A stretch of 17,343 nucleotides of DNA from Bog-473 sp035534235 (lineage in GTDB: Bacteria; Actinomycetota; Acidimicrobiia; Acidimicrobiales; RAAP-2), in the NCBI GenBank assembly GCA_035534235.1, contig DATLSH010000069.1:1-17343 (forward strand), read 5' to 3'. Below, piece after piece: positions 6,627 through 13,191 of the stretch; within the stretch, counting starts at the first letter, position 1; each line of letters starts with the position of its first letter. The notes beneath the pieces were generated by a model. The model did no database searches, was not told the origin of the DNA, and was given only the letters and a program-made list of their open reading frames with translations. The position numbers were made by a program, and so were the translations under genes.

Positions 6627-7829
6627 ATGCCGCGCCGGTATGTTGCATCGTTGATGCCCCAGACTGCGCAGGCCCTGGGCGCCGAGGAGGCGCGCCGCGT
6701 GGCCCTCCATGCTCAGGGCTTCCTGGGGCCTCGCCACACCGGTGGTCCGCGGGCGATGTTGCGCCGCCTCGGCGGGGTGCAGCTCGACACGATTTCGGTG
6801 CTGGCCCGCTCGCACGAGCTCGTCGCCTACGCCCGGCACGGTGCCATCGCGCGAGCGAGGATCGAGCGCGACTACTGGGGCCAGGGGAGCACGACGTTTG
6901 AGTACTGGTCCCACGCCGCCTGCCTCCTGCCCCTTGAAGACTGGCCGGCCTACGGCTTCCAACGAAGAGGAAGACGGGCCAAGGAGTCGCGCTGGCACAC
7001 CCTGATCGACCTGGAGCGGCACTGCCGTCAAGTCATCGCCCGTCTGCGCGCCGAGGGGCCCCTGACGGCGAATGAGCTCGGCGGTGCCAAGAGGGGCGGC
7101 GAATGGTGGGATTGGTCGGAGACCAAGATCGCCGCCGAACGGCTGTTGGACACCGGTGACCTCGTCTGCCGCGAGCGTCGCGGGTTCCAGCGTGTCTACG
7201 ACCTCGTGGAGCGAGCCGTTCCCGCCGCGTTGATCGACCAGGAGTGGAGCGACGAGGAGTGCGCCACACGGCTGGTCAACGCCGCCGGACGCTCCCTCGG
7301 GGTGGCCACCGAGGCTGATCTCTCCGCCTATCACGGAGTGCCGCGCAAATTGGTCCGACAAGTGATGGGGTCCACCGAGCTCTCCGCGGTGGAGGTGGAG
7401 GGTTGGAAGCAGCCGGCATTTGTGGCACCGGGTTCCCTGGACGTGCTCAACTCACGCGCCAGAGGCCGCAGCCTGTTGATCTCCCCGTTCGATTCGCTCA
7501 TCTGGTACCGGGATCGAGCGGAGCGCCTCTTCGGAATCCGGCACCGCCTGGAGGCATACACGCCCAAGGAGAAGCGGCAGTACGGCTACTTCGCCATGCC
7601 GGTCCTCGGCGGCACCAGAATGGTGGGGCTGGTGGACCCCGGCCGGAGGGACGGCGCCCTGGTGGCCAAGCAGGTCACTCTGCAGACGGCGGACGCGGTC
7701 CGCCACGTCGCCCGCGCCCTGCACGAAGCCGCTTCGTGGGTGGGTTGCCGGAAAATTGAGGTGGAGCGGGTCGACCCCCCGGAGCGCCGGCCCGAGTTGG
7801 CTGCCCTGCTGTCTGTGCCGGGAGGCTGA
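6627..7829 (+). CDS. ycaQ: YcaQ/AlkX-type DNA glycosylase (HTH_42, winged-helix)
   Basis: About 400 residues from ATG 6627, or 391 from ATG 6654, against roughly 410 for E. coli YcaQ. The N-terminus has EEARRVALHAQGF followed by GGVQLDTISVLARSHELVAYAR. This contains the Gln-x-Asp catalytic motif (QLD) that marks the YcaQ/AlkX branch, which unhooks interstrand crosslinks and removes alkylated bases; the related AlkZ branch has QxQ. The C-terminal part has the family's LLISPFDSLIWYRDRAERLFG segment and a KRQYGYFAMPVL stretch. ATG 6654 fits the family N-terminus well, with a possible -10 TATGTT at 6639-6644 for a leaderless transcript. ATG 6627 would allow read-through from the operon 23 bases upstream. 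Neither start has a clear Shine-Dalgarno sequence. It ends four bases from the convergent CDF gene. Confidence 0.88.
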   Translation: MPRRYVASLMPQTAQALGAEEARRVALHAQGFLGPRHTGGPRAMLRRLGGVQLDTISVLARSHELVAYARHGAIARARIERDYWGQGSTTFEYWSHAACLLPLEDWPAYGFQRRGRRAKESRWHTLIDLERHCRQVIARLRAEGPLTANELGGAKRGGEWWDWSETKIAAERLLDTGDLVCRERRGFQRVYDLVERAVPAALIDQEWSDEECATRLVNAAGRSLGVATEADLSAYHGVPRKLVRQVMGSTELSAVEVEGWKQPAFVAPGSLDVLNSRARGRSLLISPFDSLIWYRDRAERLFGIRHRLEAYTPKEKRQYGYFAMPVLGGTRMVGLVDPGRRDGALVAKQVTLQTADAVRHVARALHEAASWVGCRKIEVERVDPPERRPELAALLSVPGG

Positions 7830-7833
7830 GGGG

Positions 7834-8925
7834 TCACTCGCTCCTCTCGACGGACTCCCGCGCGTCACCATGCAGGTGGCGCTTGGTCTCGGCGTGGGGA
7901 TCGCTCCCGCTCCCGACTGGATCGACGTGGATGATGGCATCGGAGAGGTTTGACACCTTGTGCAGGAGTTGGTGGTACGCCGCCTCGGCGACCTCGTGTG
8001 CCCTGGTGACGGACAACGTCCCGTCGACGCCGAGGCGCACCTGGGCCAGCAGCCGGTGTCCCGCCCATCTGGCCCGCACCTCGGTCACCACCAGGACACC
8101 GTCGACCGCTGCCACGGTGCTGGCGATCCGTTCGACGATGGCCGGGTCAACGGCGTCCAGCAGCCGCTGTCCCACGCTGCGGACTGCCTGGTAACCGACC
8201 ACCAGAATGGCTGCCGTGATGAGAAGGCCGACGACCGGGTCCGCCCACTGCACGCCGAAGGCCACCGCGATGGCCCCGACCAGGACCAGCAGCGAGGTCA
8301 ACCCATCGGCACGGGCATGGATGCCGTCGGCTTCGAGGGCAGCGGAACCGATGCGCCGACCGACCCTGATGCGGTACTGGGCGACGATCTCGTTTCCGAG
8401 AGCGCCGACGAAGGCAGCAACCATGACGAAGGCCAGGTGGGTCACCTTCACGGGATGATCCAGCCGGTTGACGGCCTCATAGCAGGCGAATCCGGCGGAA
8501 CCCGCGATCAGCGCGATCACGGCCACGCCGGCCAGGTCCTCGGCCTTCCCGTACCCGTAGGTGAAACGGTCCGTCGGTGCTCTGCGTCCAAGGCGGAACG
8601 CGAGCCAGAGCGGTACGGCGGTCAGGCCGTCAGCTGCGTTGTGGAGCGTGTCCCCCAACAGGGCCACCGATCCGCTGACCGCGACCACGACTGCCTGGGC
8701 TGCGGCGGTGAGCAGGAGGACGAGGAGCGAAAGGGCCACTGCCCGGGTTCCATCCCGGCTGGCTTCGAGGGCCCGGTCGAGCGAATCCTTGGCGTCATGC
8801 GAGTGCGGGGTGATCAGGCCACGCACGATGCCCCAAGGAGTGCCTCTTCCATGATCATGGTCATGGGGACCACCAACGTGCGGGTGACTGTGGTGGTCGT
8901 GAGCATGGTGGTCCATCTCAGCCAT
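7834..8925 (-). CDS. Cation diffusion facilitator (zinc-type) transporter with His-rich N-terminus
   Basis: A 363-residue CDF antiporter that exports divalent metal from the cytoplasm in exchange for protons. The first 25 residues hold ten His in an HH/HDH pattern, a likely metal-binding tail. TM2 carries HNAAD (His95, Asp99) and TM5 carries HARAD (His203, Asp207). This HD-HD transport site is the arrangement of zinc-selective ZnT proteins, whereas E. coli YiiP has DD-HD. The loop GRRAPTDRFTYGYGKAED (about 113-130) is typical of the family. Six hydrophobic segments precede a C-terminal cytoplasmic domain of about 95 residues with further His. It starts at ATG 8923-8925 with no obvious Shine-Dalgarno sequence. 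The next gene upstream on the same strand (9058) is 132 bases away, so it probably has its own promoter; no Zur-like box was recognised. Confidence 0.93.
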   Translation of the reverse strand: MAEMDHHAHDHHSHPHVGGPHDHDHGRGTPWGIVRGLITPHSHDAKDSLDRALEASRDGTRAVALSLLVLLLTAAAQAVVVAVSGSVALLGDTLHNAADGLTAVPLWLAFRLGRRAPTDRFTYGYGKAEDLAGVAVIALIAGSAGFACYEAVNRLDHPVKVTHLAFVMVAAFVGALGNEIVAQYRIRVGRRIGSAALEADGIHARADGLTSLLVLVGAIAVAFGVQWADPVVGLLITAAILVVGYQAVRSVGQRLLDAVDPAIVERIASTVAAVDGVLVVTEVRARWAGHRLLAQVRLGVDGTLSVTRAHEVAEAAYHQLLHKVSNLSDAIIHVDPVGSGSDPHAETKRHLHGDARESVERSE

Positions 8926-9009
8926 GCAGCCAGTCTCATCGGGTCTGCGCTCTCCTGCACGTTGCGACCGGCTTGCATCGGCTCACCCGTTGCACTTGAG
9001 GCACGATCC

Positions 9010-9027
9010 GGCCCGGCGCGCCCGGCC
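9010..9027 (-). terminator. GC-rich near-palindrome after the oxidoreductase gene
   Basis: GGCC-C-GG-CGCG-CC-C-GGCC is self-complementary except for one internal C/C mismatch. It lies about 31 bases past the stop of the minus-strand oxidoreductase gene. No T-tract follows on either strand, so it is only a possible weak terminator or processing stem before the CDF gene. Confidence 0.2.
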
Positions 9028-9057
9028 TTCCCAATGGGCCCCCTCCCGAACGGGCGG

Positions 9058-9942
9058 TCAGCGCGTTGCGTTATAGATCGACGCAATCTGCTCGAACACC
9101 TTCACCGCGCCACCGTAGGGTCCCGATTGCGCCGGATGGTGCAACACGAACTGGTCGAAGCCCAGCTCGGCATAGGGGGCGGCTAGTTCGTCGAACTGGT
9201 CGGCCGAGGTCAGTTCCGGCTCGGCCGGCGTCCACAGGATCACGCGGCCCAACGAGGCCGGATCCCGTCCTTCCACGCTGCAGGCCTCTGCCAGTTGCGC
9301 GCACTGCTTGCGCACGGCAGCAAGGATCAGCTCGGGCGTTCGGGGTCGGCGACCGGTCGGTCCGATCGTCACCCAATGCTGGCCGTAGCCGACCACCTGC
9401 CGGAGACCTCTGGGCCCGCCGGCGGCGATCGTGAGGGGCAGGGGGGACTGGACGGTGCCGGGCGTGCTCGGTACCTCCTCGGCGGCGTAGTGACCGGTGG
9501 CGAGTGACGTGCGCGTCCCCGGCTCACCGTCGAGAATCGGTCGCAGGACCTGGAGGAACTGTGCGAACCGAGCCATCCGTTCCGCCGGAGCCCAAGGGAC
9601 CTGTCCGAGGCTGGTGGCGTCATGACCTTCGCTTCCCGGTCCGAGGCCCAGATCGAACCGCCCGCCGCTGAGGTCATCGAGTGCGATCACGTCGCGGGCC
9701 AGGGTGACCGGATGGCGAAAGTTCGGCGTGGCCACCAAGGTGCCCAATCTGATGCGGCGGGTCACGCCGGCAGCGGCAGCCAACACCGGGATCGCGGCGA
9801 GCCAGGGCCCTTCGGGCATGCCGTTCCAGCGGATGTGGTCGTAGGTCCATGCCGCGGTGAACCCGACATCGTCAGCCCATTCCCACTGACGGCGGGCGTC
9901 CCTCCATCGATCGGAGGGGAGGATGACCAGGCCCACGCGCAC
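9058..9942 (-). CDS. LLM-class F420-dependent oxidoreductase
   Basis: A 294-residue luciferase-like (TIM-barrel) oxidoreductase. Seen: WEWADDVGFTAAWTYDHIRW near the N-terminus, then TRRIRLGTLVATPNFRHPVTLARDVIALDDLSGGRFDLGLGPG, the signature of the actinobacterial F420-dependent branch, and LPLTIAAGGPRGLRQVVGYGQHWVTIG in the second half. Such enzymes use reduced F420 (or FMN) for hydride transfer; the substrate cannot be read. Start is GTG at 9940-9942 (minus), just before VGLVILPSD; the frame stays open further but runs antisense through the methyltransferase gene. TAGCTT on the minus strand (9950-9955) with 7 bases to the GTG suggests a leaderless transcript. It is divergent from the methyltransferase, 75 bases away. 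Confidence 0.9.
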   Translation of the reverse strand: MRVGLVILPSDRWRDARRQWEWADDVGFTAAWTYDHIRWNGMPEGPWLAAIPVLAAAAGVTRRIRLGTLVATPNFRHPVTLARDVIALDDLSGGRFDLGLGPGSEGHDATSLGQVPWAPAERMARFAQFLQVLRPILDGEPGTRTSLATGHYAAEEVPSTPGTVQSPLPLTIAAGGPRGLRQVVGYGQHWVTIGPTGRRPRTPELILAAVRKQCAQLAEACSVEGRDPASLGRVILWTPAEPELTSADQFDELAAPYAELGFDQFVLHHPAQSGPYGGAVKVFEQIASIYNATR

Positions 9943-9949
9943 CGCCCCG

Positions 9950-9955
9950 AAGCTA
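9950..9955 (-). promoter_or_regulatory. Leaderless -10 box of the LLM oxidoreductase
   Basis: On the minus strand TAGCTT (TANNNT) is followed by seven bases and the GTG start. This is the arrangement of leaderless actinobacterial genes, and no good Shine-Dalgarno sequence is present. No clear -35 was seen. Confidence 0.4.
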
Positions 9956-10005
9956 TCGGAACGTTGGCGCCGCCCATCCTTGGCGTACCGGCGACCCGGC
10001 AGGGG

Positions 10006-10011
10006 TACGTT
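10006..10011 (+). promoter_or_regulatory. Leaderless -10 box of the methyltransferase
   Basis: TACGTT, then six bases, then the GTG start at 10018. No Shine-Dalgarno sequence precedes the start, so the transcript probably begins at or next to the start codon. A TTGGCG at 9980-9985 is a possible -35 but is 20 bases away, slightly too far. Confidence 0.42.
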
Positions 10012-10017
10012 CTGGCC

Positions 10018-10842
10018 GTGGCCAACGAGATCGAATCGCGGCGCTGGAACGATGAACGCTGGACCGCGGCATGGCCCAACCGGGAGAAATTGACCTCGGC
10101 GGTCTCGCCACACCTCCTCCGGGCGATGGCGCCCCGGAAGGGCCAGCGGGTGGTGGACGTCGGGTGCGGTGGCGGGGACACTTCCCTGTCGCTGGCCCAA
10201 GCCGTCGGCCCGACGGGATACGTAGTGGGTGTCGACATCTCGGCTGCCCTGTTGGACCTGGCCCGGAGACGGGCGAGGGACGCCGGTCTCCCCAACCTGA
10301 CCTTTGTGGAGGCGGACATGCAGACGGAAAGCATCGGGAAAGGGCCCTTCGACGTGGCACTCAGCCAATTCGGCGTCATGTTCTTCGACGAGCCGGCCCA
10401 CGCCTTCGCCAACATCGGGCGCCAGCTGCGAGGGGGTGGGCGGCTCGTCTTCGCCGCCTGGCAGGAGGTCGGGCGCAACCCGTGGCACATCGGCACCGCG
10501 TTGCAACCGGTGGTGACCACGGCGCCTGCGCCCGAGCCGGGAAAGAGCATGACCGGCCCGTTCAGCCTGGGTGAGGTGGGACACACCGAGGGCATCCTTG
10601 AGGGCGCCGGTTTCGCACACATCACCCACACCGCCCACGAGATCACAGTCCATGTGCCGGCCAGTGCCATTGTGGACCCGTCGTTGCTGGACTTCATGGG
10701 GGTTCCTCCGGAGAGGCTGCAGGAAGCTCTGGCCATCATTGCGCAGCACCTCGACCGCTTCCGGGTGGGTGCCGACGAGTACCGGTTGCCCCTCGCCTTC
10801 AATGTGTTCGAGGCGGCCAACCCCCAAGGTCCGGCCGGCTGA
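10018..10842 (+). CDS. Class I SAM-dependent methyltransferase
   Basis: A 274-residue Rossmann-fold methyltransferase of the UbiE/Methyltransf_11-25 type. Motif I is VVDVGCGGGDTSLSLA and binds SAM. The acidic residue after strand 2 is in VVGVDISAALLDLARRRA. NLTFVEADMQ is motif II and FDVALSQFGVMFF is motif III; GGGRLVFAAWQE follows as in the family. Start is GTG 10018, giving ANEIESRRWNDERWTAAWPNRE; the frame stays open upstream but that stretch is antisense to the oxidoreductase gene. The target molecule is unknown. Possible functional coupling with the divergent F420-type oxidoreductase is inferred only from their shared 75-base promoter region. Confidence 0.9.
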   Translation: MANEIESRRWNDERWTAAWPNREKLTSAVSPHLLRAMAPRKGQRVVDVGCGGGDTSLSLAQAVGPTGYVVGVDISAALLDLARRRARDAGLPNLTFVEADMQTESIGKGPFDVALSQFGVMFFDEPAHAFANIGRQLRGGGRLVFAAWQEVGRNPWHIGTALQPVVTTAPAPEPGKSMTGPFSLGEVGHTEGILEGAGFAHITHTAHEITVHVPASAIVDPSLLDFMGVPPERLQEALAIIAQHLDRFRVGADEYRLPLAFNVFEAANPQGPAG

Positions 10843-10852
10843 GCATGCTTCC

Positions 10853-10870
10853 CGGCCCGGGATCGGGCCG
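10853..10870 (+). terminator. Stem-loop terminator candidate after the methyltransferase
   Basis: CGGCCCG, loop GGAT, CGGGCCG: a perfect 7-bp GC stem starting 11 bases after the methyltransferase stop. It is followed by TTGTGAT, only a weak T-rich tail, so termination may be partial. It sits 18 bases before the DUF3052 start. Confidence 0.42.
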
Positions 10871-10888
10871 TTGTGATAAGGCAACGCA

Positions 10889-11287
10889 ATGGCCGGTTAC
10901 AGCGGGACCCCGCTACCCGACAAGCTCGGGATACGTGAGGGAACAACTCTGGCGCTGTTACGGGCACCGTCGGGCATGCTTCATGATCTCCCGGCCGCCG
11001 TCGTGGTGAAGCAAAGCATGCGCGGACGTGCCGACGTGGTGGTGGCCTTCTTCATCCACCGTGTCGACCTTGAGCGGCGGATCGTCGCCATGGGGAAGAT
11101 GATCTACCCGGCCGGCGGACTCTGGGTCGCCTGGCCCAAGCGCTCTTCGGGCCTGGAGACCACCATGACCGAGGGTGCCATTCGTGAGCTGGCGCTGCCA
11201 CTGGGTCTGGTGGACAACAAGGTCTGCGCCATCGATGACACGTGGTCGGGTCTGAGAGTCGTCTGGCGGCGTGAGATGCGCACCTGA
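10889..11287 (+). CDS. DUF3052 family protein
   Basis: A 132-residue soluble protein that matches the DUF3052 family common in actinobacteria. AGYSGTPLPDKLGIREGTTLALL is at the start, RADVVVAFFIHRVDLERRI in the middle, GGLWVAWPKRSSG at about 71-83, and LPLGLVDNKVCAIDDTWSGLRVVWRRE near the end. No biochemical function is established for the family that I know of; no catalytic motif is evident. The ATG at 10889 is preceded by a weak AAGG (10879-10882). It stands alone between a terminator-like hairpin and a 119-base gap. Confidence 0.87.
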   Translation: MAGYSGTPLPDKLGIREGTTLALLRAPSGMLHDLPAAVVVKQSMRGRADVVVAFFIHRVDLERRIVAMGKMIYPAGGLWVAWPKRSSGLETTMTEGAIRELALPLGLVDNKVCAIDDTWSGLRVVWRREMRT

Positions 11288-11392
11288 ACCGTATGGCCCA
11301 TGTCGGCTGAAGGGGGACGGGATCCGCGCCAGGACCGGGCGCCGAAGCAGCCCGGCCCTCAGCGGCGACCGACACCACCCTGGAACCGGCCA

Positions 11393-11398
11393 AACTGT
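11393..11398 (+). promoter_or_regulatory. Possible leaderless -10 box of the HAD gene
   Basis: AACTGT lies 8 bases before the GTG start at 11407. The surrounding CAAACTGTAGTC is nearly the same as CAGACTGTCGTC just before the start at 12394. Both genes lack a Shine-Dalgarno sequence. The first base of the box does not match the TANNNT consensus. Confidence 0.3.
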
Positions 11399-11406
11399 AG
11401 TCCACG

Positions 11407-12105
11407 GTGCGTGCGGTCCTGTTCGATTTCTACGGCACACTGGCCCGCTGGGCCGATGCCGCAACGTCCAACTACGCGACCGTCTTCGCGGCCCACGGTT
11501 ATGAGCTGCCTGACGACGTCCTGGACGCCTACTTCGAACGTTACGACGGCGTCGAGCATGCCGCCCATTCGGAGAGCAAAGCGGCCTATGAGGCCTGGGT
11601 CCGCTGCCGGCTCGGCGATCTGACGTCTGCCTGCGGGGTCCATCCCGACCACGAGGACACGGTCATCGACGCCTTGCGGGTGTCAGATCAAGGCCAGATG
11701 GTCGCCTATCCCGAGGCCGCTTCAACACTGCAGGCCCTGCGCCGGGAAGGTTTGGCCATCGGGGTCTGCTCGAACTGGGGGTGGGACCTTGAGGGTCCTC
11801 TGCGCCAGGTCGGCCTCTTCGCACTGATCGATTCACCGGTCACCTCGGCCCGGGCCGGAGCACGCAAACCCCACCCGCTCATTTACGCCCACTCGTCCAC
11901 GTCGCTTGGTGTCGACCCTGGCGAGGTGGTGTTCGTCGGGGATTCCTGGGGGCCCGACGTCCAGGGCCCGAGAGGAGCGGGGATGACGGCGGTGCACATC
12001 TGGCGTGAGGGCGAGCGCGGCCGGCAAGTTCCTCCGGTGCTCAGCGAAGGCGACCACCGAATCGGGGACCTGACCGGGCTCCTGGGGATCCTCGGCCACA
12101 CCTAG
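11407..12105 (+). CDS. HAD-superfamily hydrolase (2-haloacid dehalogenase-like)
   Basis: A 232-residue HAD hydrolase. Motif I is LFDFYGTL with nucleophile Asp7; the usual second Asp (acid/base of phosphatases) is Tyr9, as in 2-haloacid dehalogenases. Motif II is VCSNWG (Ser122). Motif III is ARKPHPLIY (Lys154). Motif IV is VFVGDSWGPDVQG (Asp179, Asp184). A helical cap of about 80 residues sits between motifs I and II, the C1 cap position. The Asp-to-Tyr change argues for a dehalogenase-like or atypical hydrolase rather than an ordinary phosphatase, but HAD members with this motif have mixed activities, so the substrate stays open. The start is GTG 11407, probably leaderless. The gene is monocistronic by spacing. 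Confidence 0.9.
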   Translation: MRAVLFDFYGTLARWADAATSNYATVFAAHGYELPDDVLDAYFERYDGVEHAAHSESKAAYEAWVRCRLGDLTSACGVHPDHEDTVIDALRVSDQGQMVAYPEAASTLQALRREGLAIGVCSNWGWDLEGPLRQVGLFALIDSPVTSARAGARKPHPLIYAHSSTSLGVDPGEVVFVGDSWGPDVQGPRGAGMTAVHIWREGERGRQVPPVLSEGDHRIGDLTGLLGILGHT

Positions 12106-12393
12106 TGGCGCGGCCGGTGACGTTTGCCTGCCGGGTCGACGGCGCGAGGTGGACGCACCGATCGGGCGCCGGCATCGCCGTATGCTCGGAAGGATTCGGA
12201 GGTCTTCGGCTCGGCATTCTGGACGGTGCCGGCCCGGAGCATCGAGCGATCGCGCTCGCGATTGTTGCCTGCCCTCTCAAGCAGGCACTACGGGGTAGGC
12301 GGGCCGGAGGCGTGAGGTCGGTCGGTACACGGCATTTGCGCGCTGGCTGGGCTTCCCGGCGACAACCTGCGTAACCGCGCCAGACTGTCGTCT
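12106..12393 (+). other. Intergenic region with a perfect 7-bp hairpin
   Basis: No gene is supported here; short open frames have no recognisable domain. TGCCTGC (12266-12272) and GCAGGCA (12281-12287) form a perfect stem with an 8-base loop. Just before it, GAGCG-ATCG-CGCTC gives a second short stem. No T-tract follows, so a terminator for the HAD gene is possible but not shown. Confidence 0.35.
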
Positions 12394-13191
12394 ATGGAGC
12401 GTCCCGAAACTCGTTACGTCGCGGTTGGCGACGCCGACGTCGCCTACCAGGTGTTCGGCCAGGGACCTCCCGACCTTCTCTACTGTTACGGTCTCGGCAG
12501 CCACGTCGACCTCATCTGGGAGTTCGCGCCGGCGGTCGAGATGTGGCGGCAGATATCGTCGTTCAGCCGGGTCATCGTCTTCGACCGCCGGGGAACAGGC
12601 GCCTCCGGCGCCATAGCGCGCCACGTCGTTCCCACATGGGAGGAGTGGGCGGAGGACCTTGGCGCGGTCCTTGATGCCGCCGGTTCCGAGCAGGCCGTCA
12701 TCATGGCCACGCTCGAGGCGGGGGCTATCGCCATGCTGTTCGCCGCCCTGCACCTGGAACGAGTGCGCAAACTGGTGCTGTCGAACACTGGTGCCAGGTT
12801 CATGTACGACGACGGCTACCCGTTCGGGTACACACCCGAGGCCCTCGACGGATTCTTAGAGCTGATCGGCACGGCGTGGGGAACCGACGAGTTCGCGGCG
12901 CTGGCCAACCCCGAATTGGCTTCGTACCCGGGGGGGGGATGGCCATCGCCTCGAGGCTGCTCCGAGCCTCGGCGACCCCCCGTACGGCGGTCGAGCAGTA
13001 CGGCTACATCCTTCGTGACCTCGACGTGCGTCAGGTTCTCCCGCTCATTCAAGCCCCCACCCTCATCACCCACGTGCGCGACAGCCCGTTCGTGCCCATC
13101 GAGCTGGGGCGCTACCTGGCCGAGCACATCGCCGGGTCTCAGTTCATCGAGGTCCCCGGTGCCAATATCCGCTTCCCGACTGCGCTCGTGA
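12394..13191 (+). CDS. Alpha/beta-hydrolase (sensor-like) half of a frameshifted hydrolase/adenylate cyclase gene
   Basis: Residues 1 to about 179 are an alpha/beta-hydrolase fold: DLLYCYGLGSHVDLIWE (oxyanion region), VIVFDRRGTGASG, and VIMATLEAGAIAMLFAA, where the nucleophile elbow G-x-S-x-G should be. Leu107 occupies the Ser position, so esterase activity is unlikely and a ligand-sensing role is plausible. After the G9 run at 12930-12938 the frame leaves the conserved sequence and gives about 85 unrelated residues rich in Ser, Pro and Arg up to the stop at 13191. The intact gene would run to 13727 (444 residues), like Mycobacterium tuberculosis Rv1900c (LipJ), which has the same domain order. 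The start is ATG 12394, probably leaderless. Either a truncated product or a slippage-dependent fusion is made. Confidence 0.8.
   Translation: MERPETRYVAVGDADVAYQVFGQGPPDLLYCYGLGSHVDLIWEFAPAVEMWRQISSFSRVIVFDRRGTGASGAIARHVVPTWEEWAEDLGAVLDAAGSEQAVIMATLEAGAIAMLFAALHLERVRKLVLSNTGARFMYDDGYPFGYTPEALDGFLELIGTAWGTDEFAALANPELASYPGGGWPSPRGCSEPRRPPVRRSSSTATSFVTSTCVRFSRSFKPPPSSPTCATARSCPSSWGATWPSTSPGLSSSRSPVPISASRLRS
12930..12938 (+). repeat. G9 homopolymer at the frame break
   Basis: Nine consecutive G interrupt the hydrolase/cyclase gene. Codons before the run fit the hydrolase frame and codons after it fit the cyclase frame, which is one base back (-1). One extra G, or -1 slippage at the run, restores a continuous 444-codon gene. 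It may be a sequencing or assembly error, a recent mutation, or a contingency tract. Confidence 0.85.

Noticed and set aside
7960..9186. Long plus-strand open frame opposite the CDF transporter
   Set aside because: The minus strand has transmembrane segments and exact CDF metal motifs; the plus-strand translation has no recognisable domain.
9943..10884. Extension of the oxidoreductase frame across the methyltransferase on the minus strand
   Set aside because: It is antisense to a gene with clear SAM-binding motifs; family similarity begins only at the GTG at 9942.
12105..12374. 89-residue open frame between the HAD and hydrolase/cyclase genes
   Set aside because: No ribosome binding site, domain or coding-like composition; the region contains hairpins instead.
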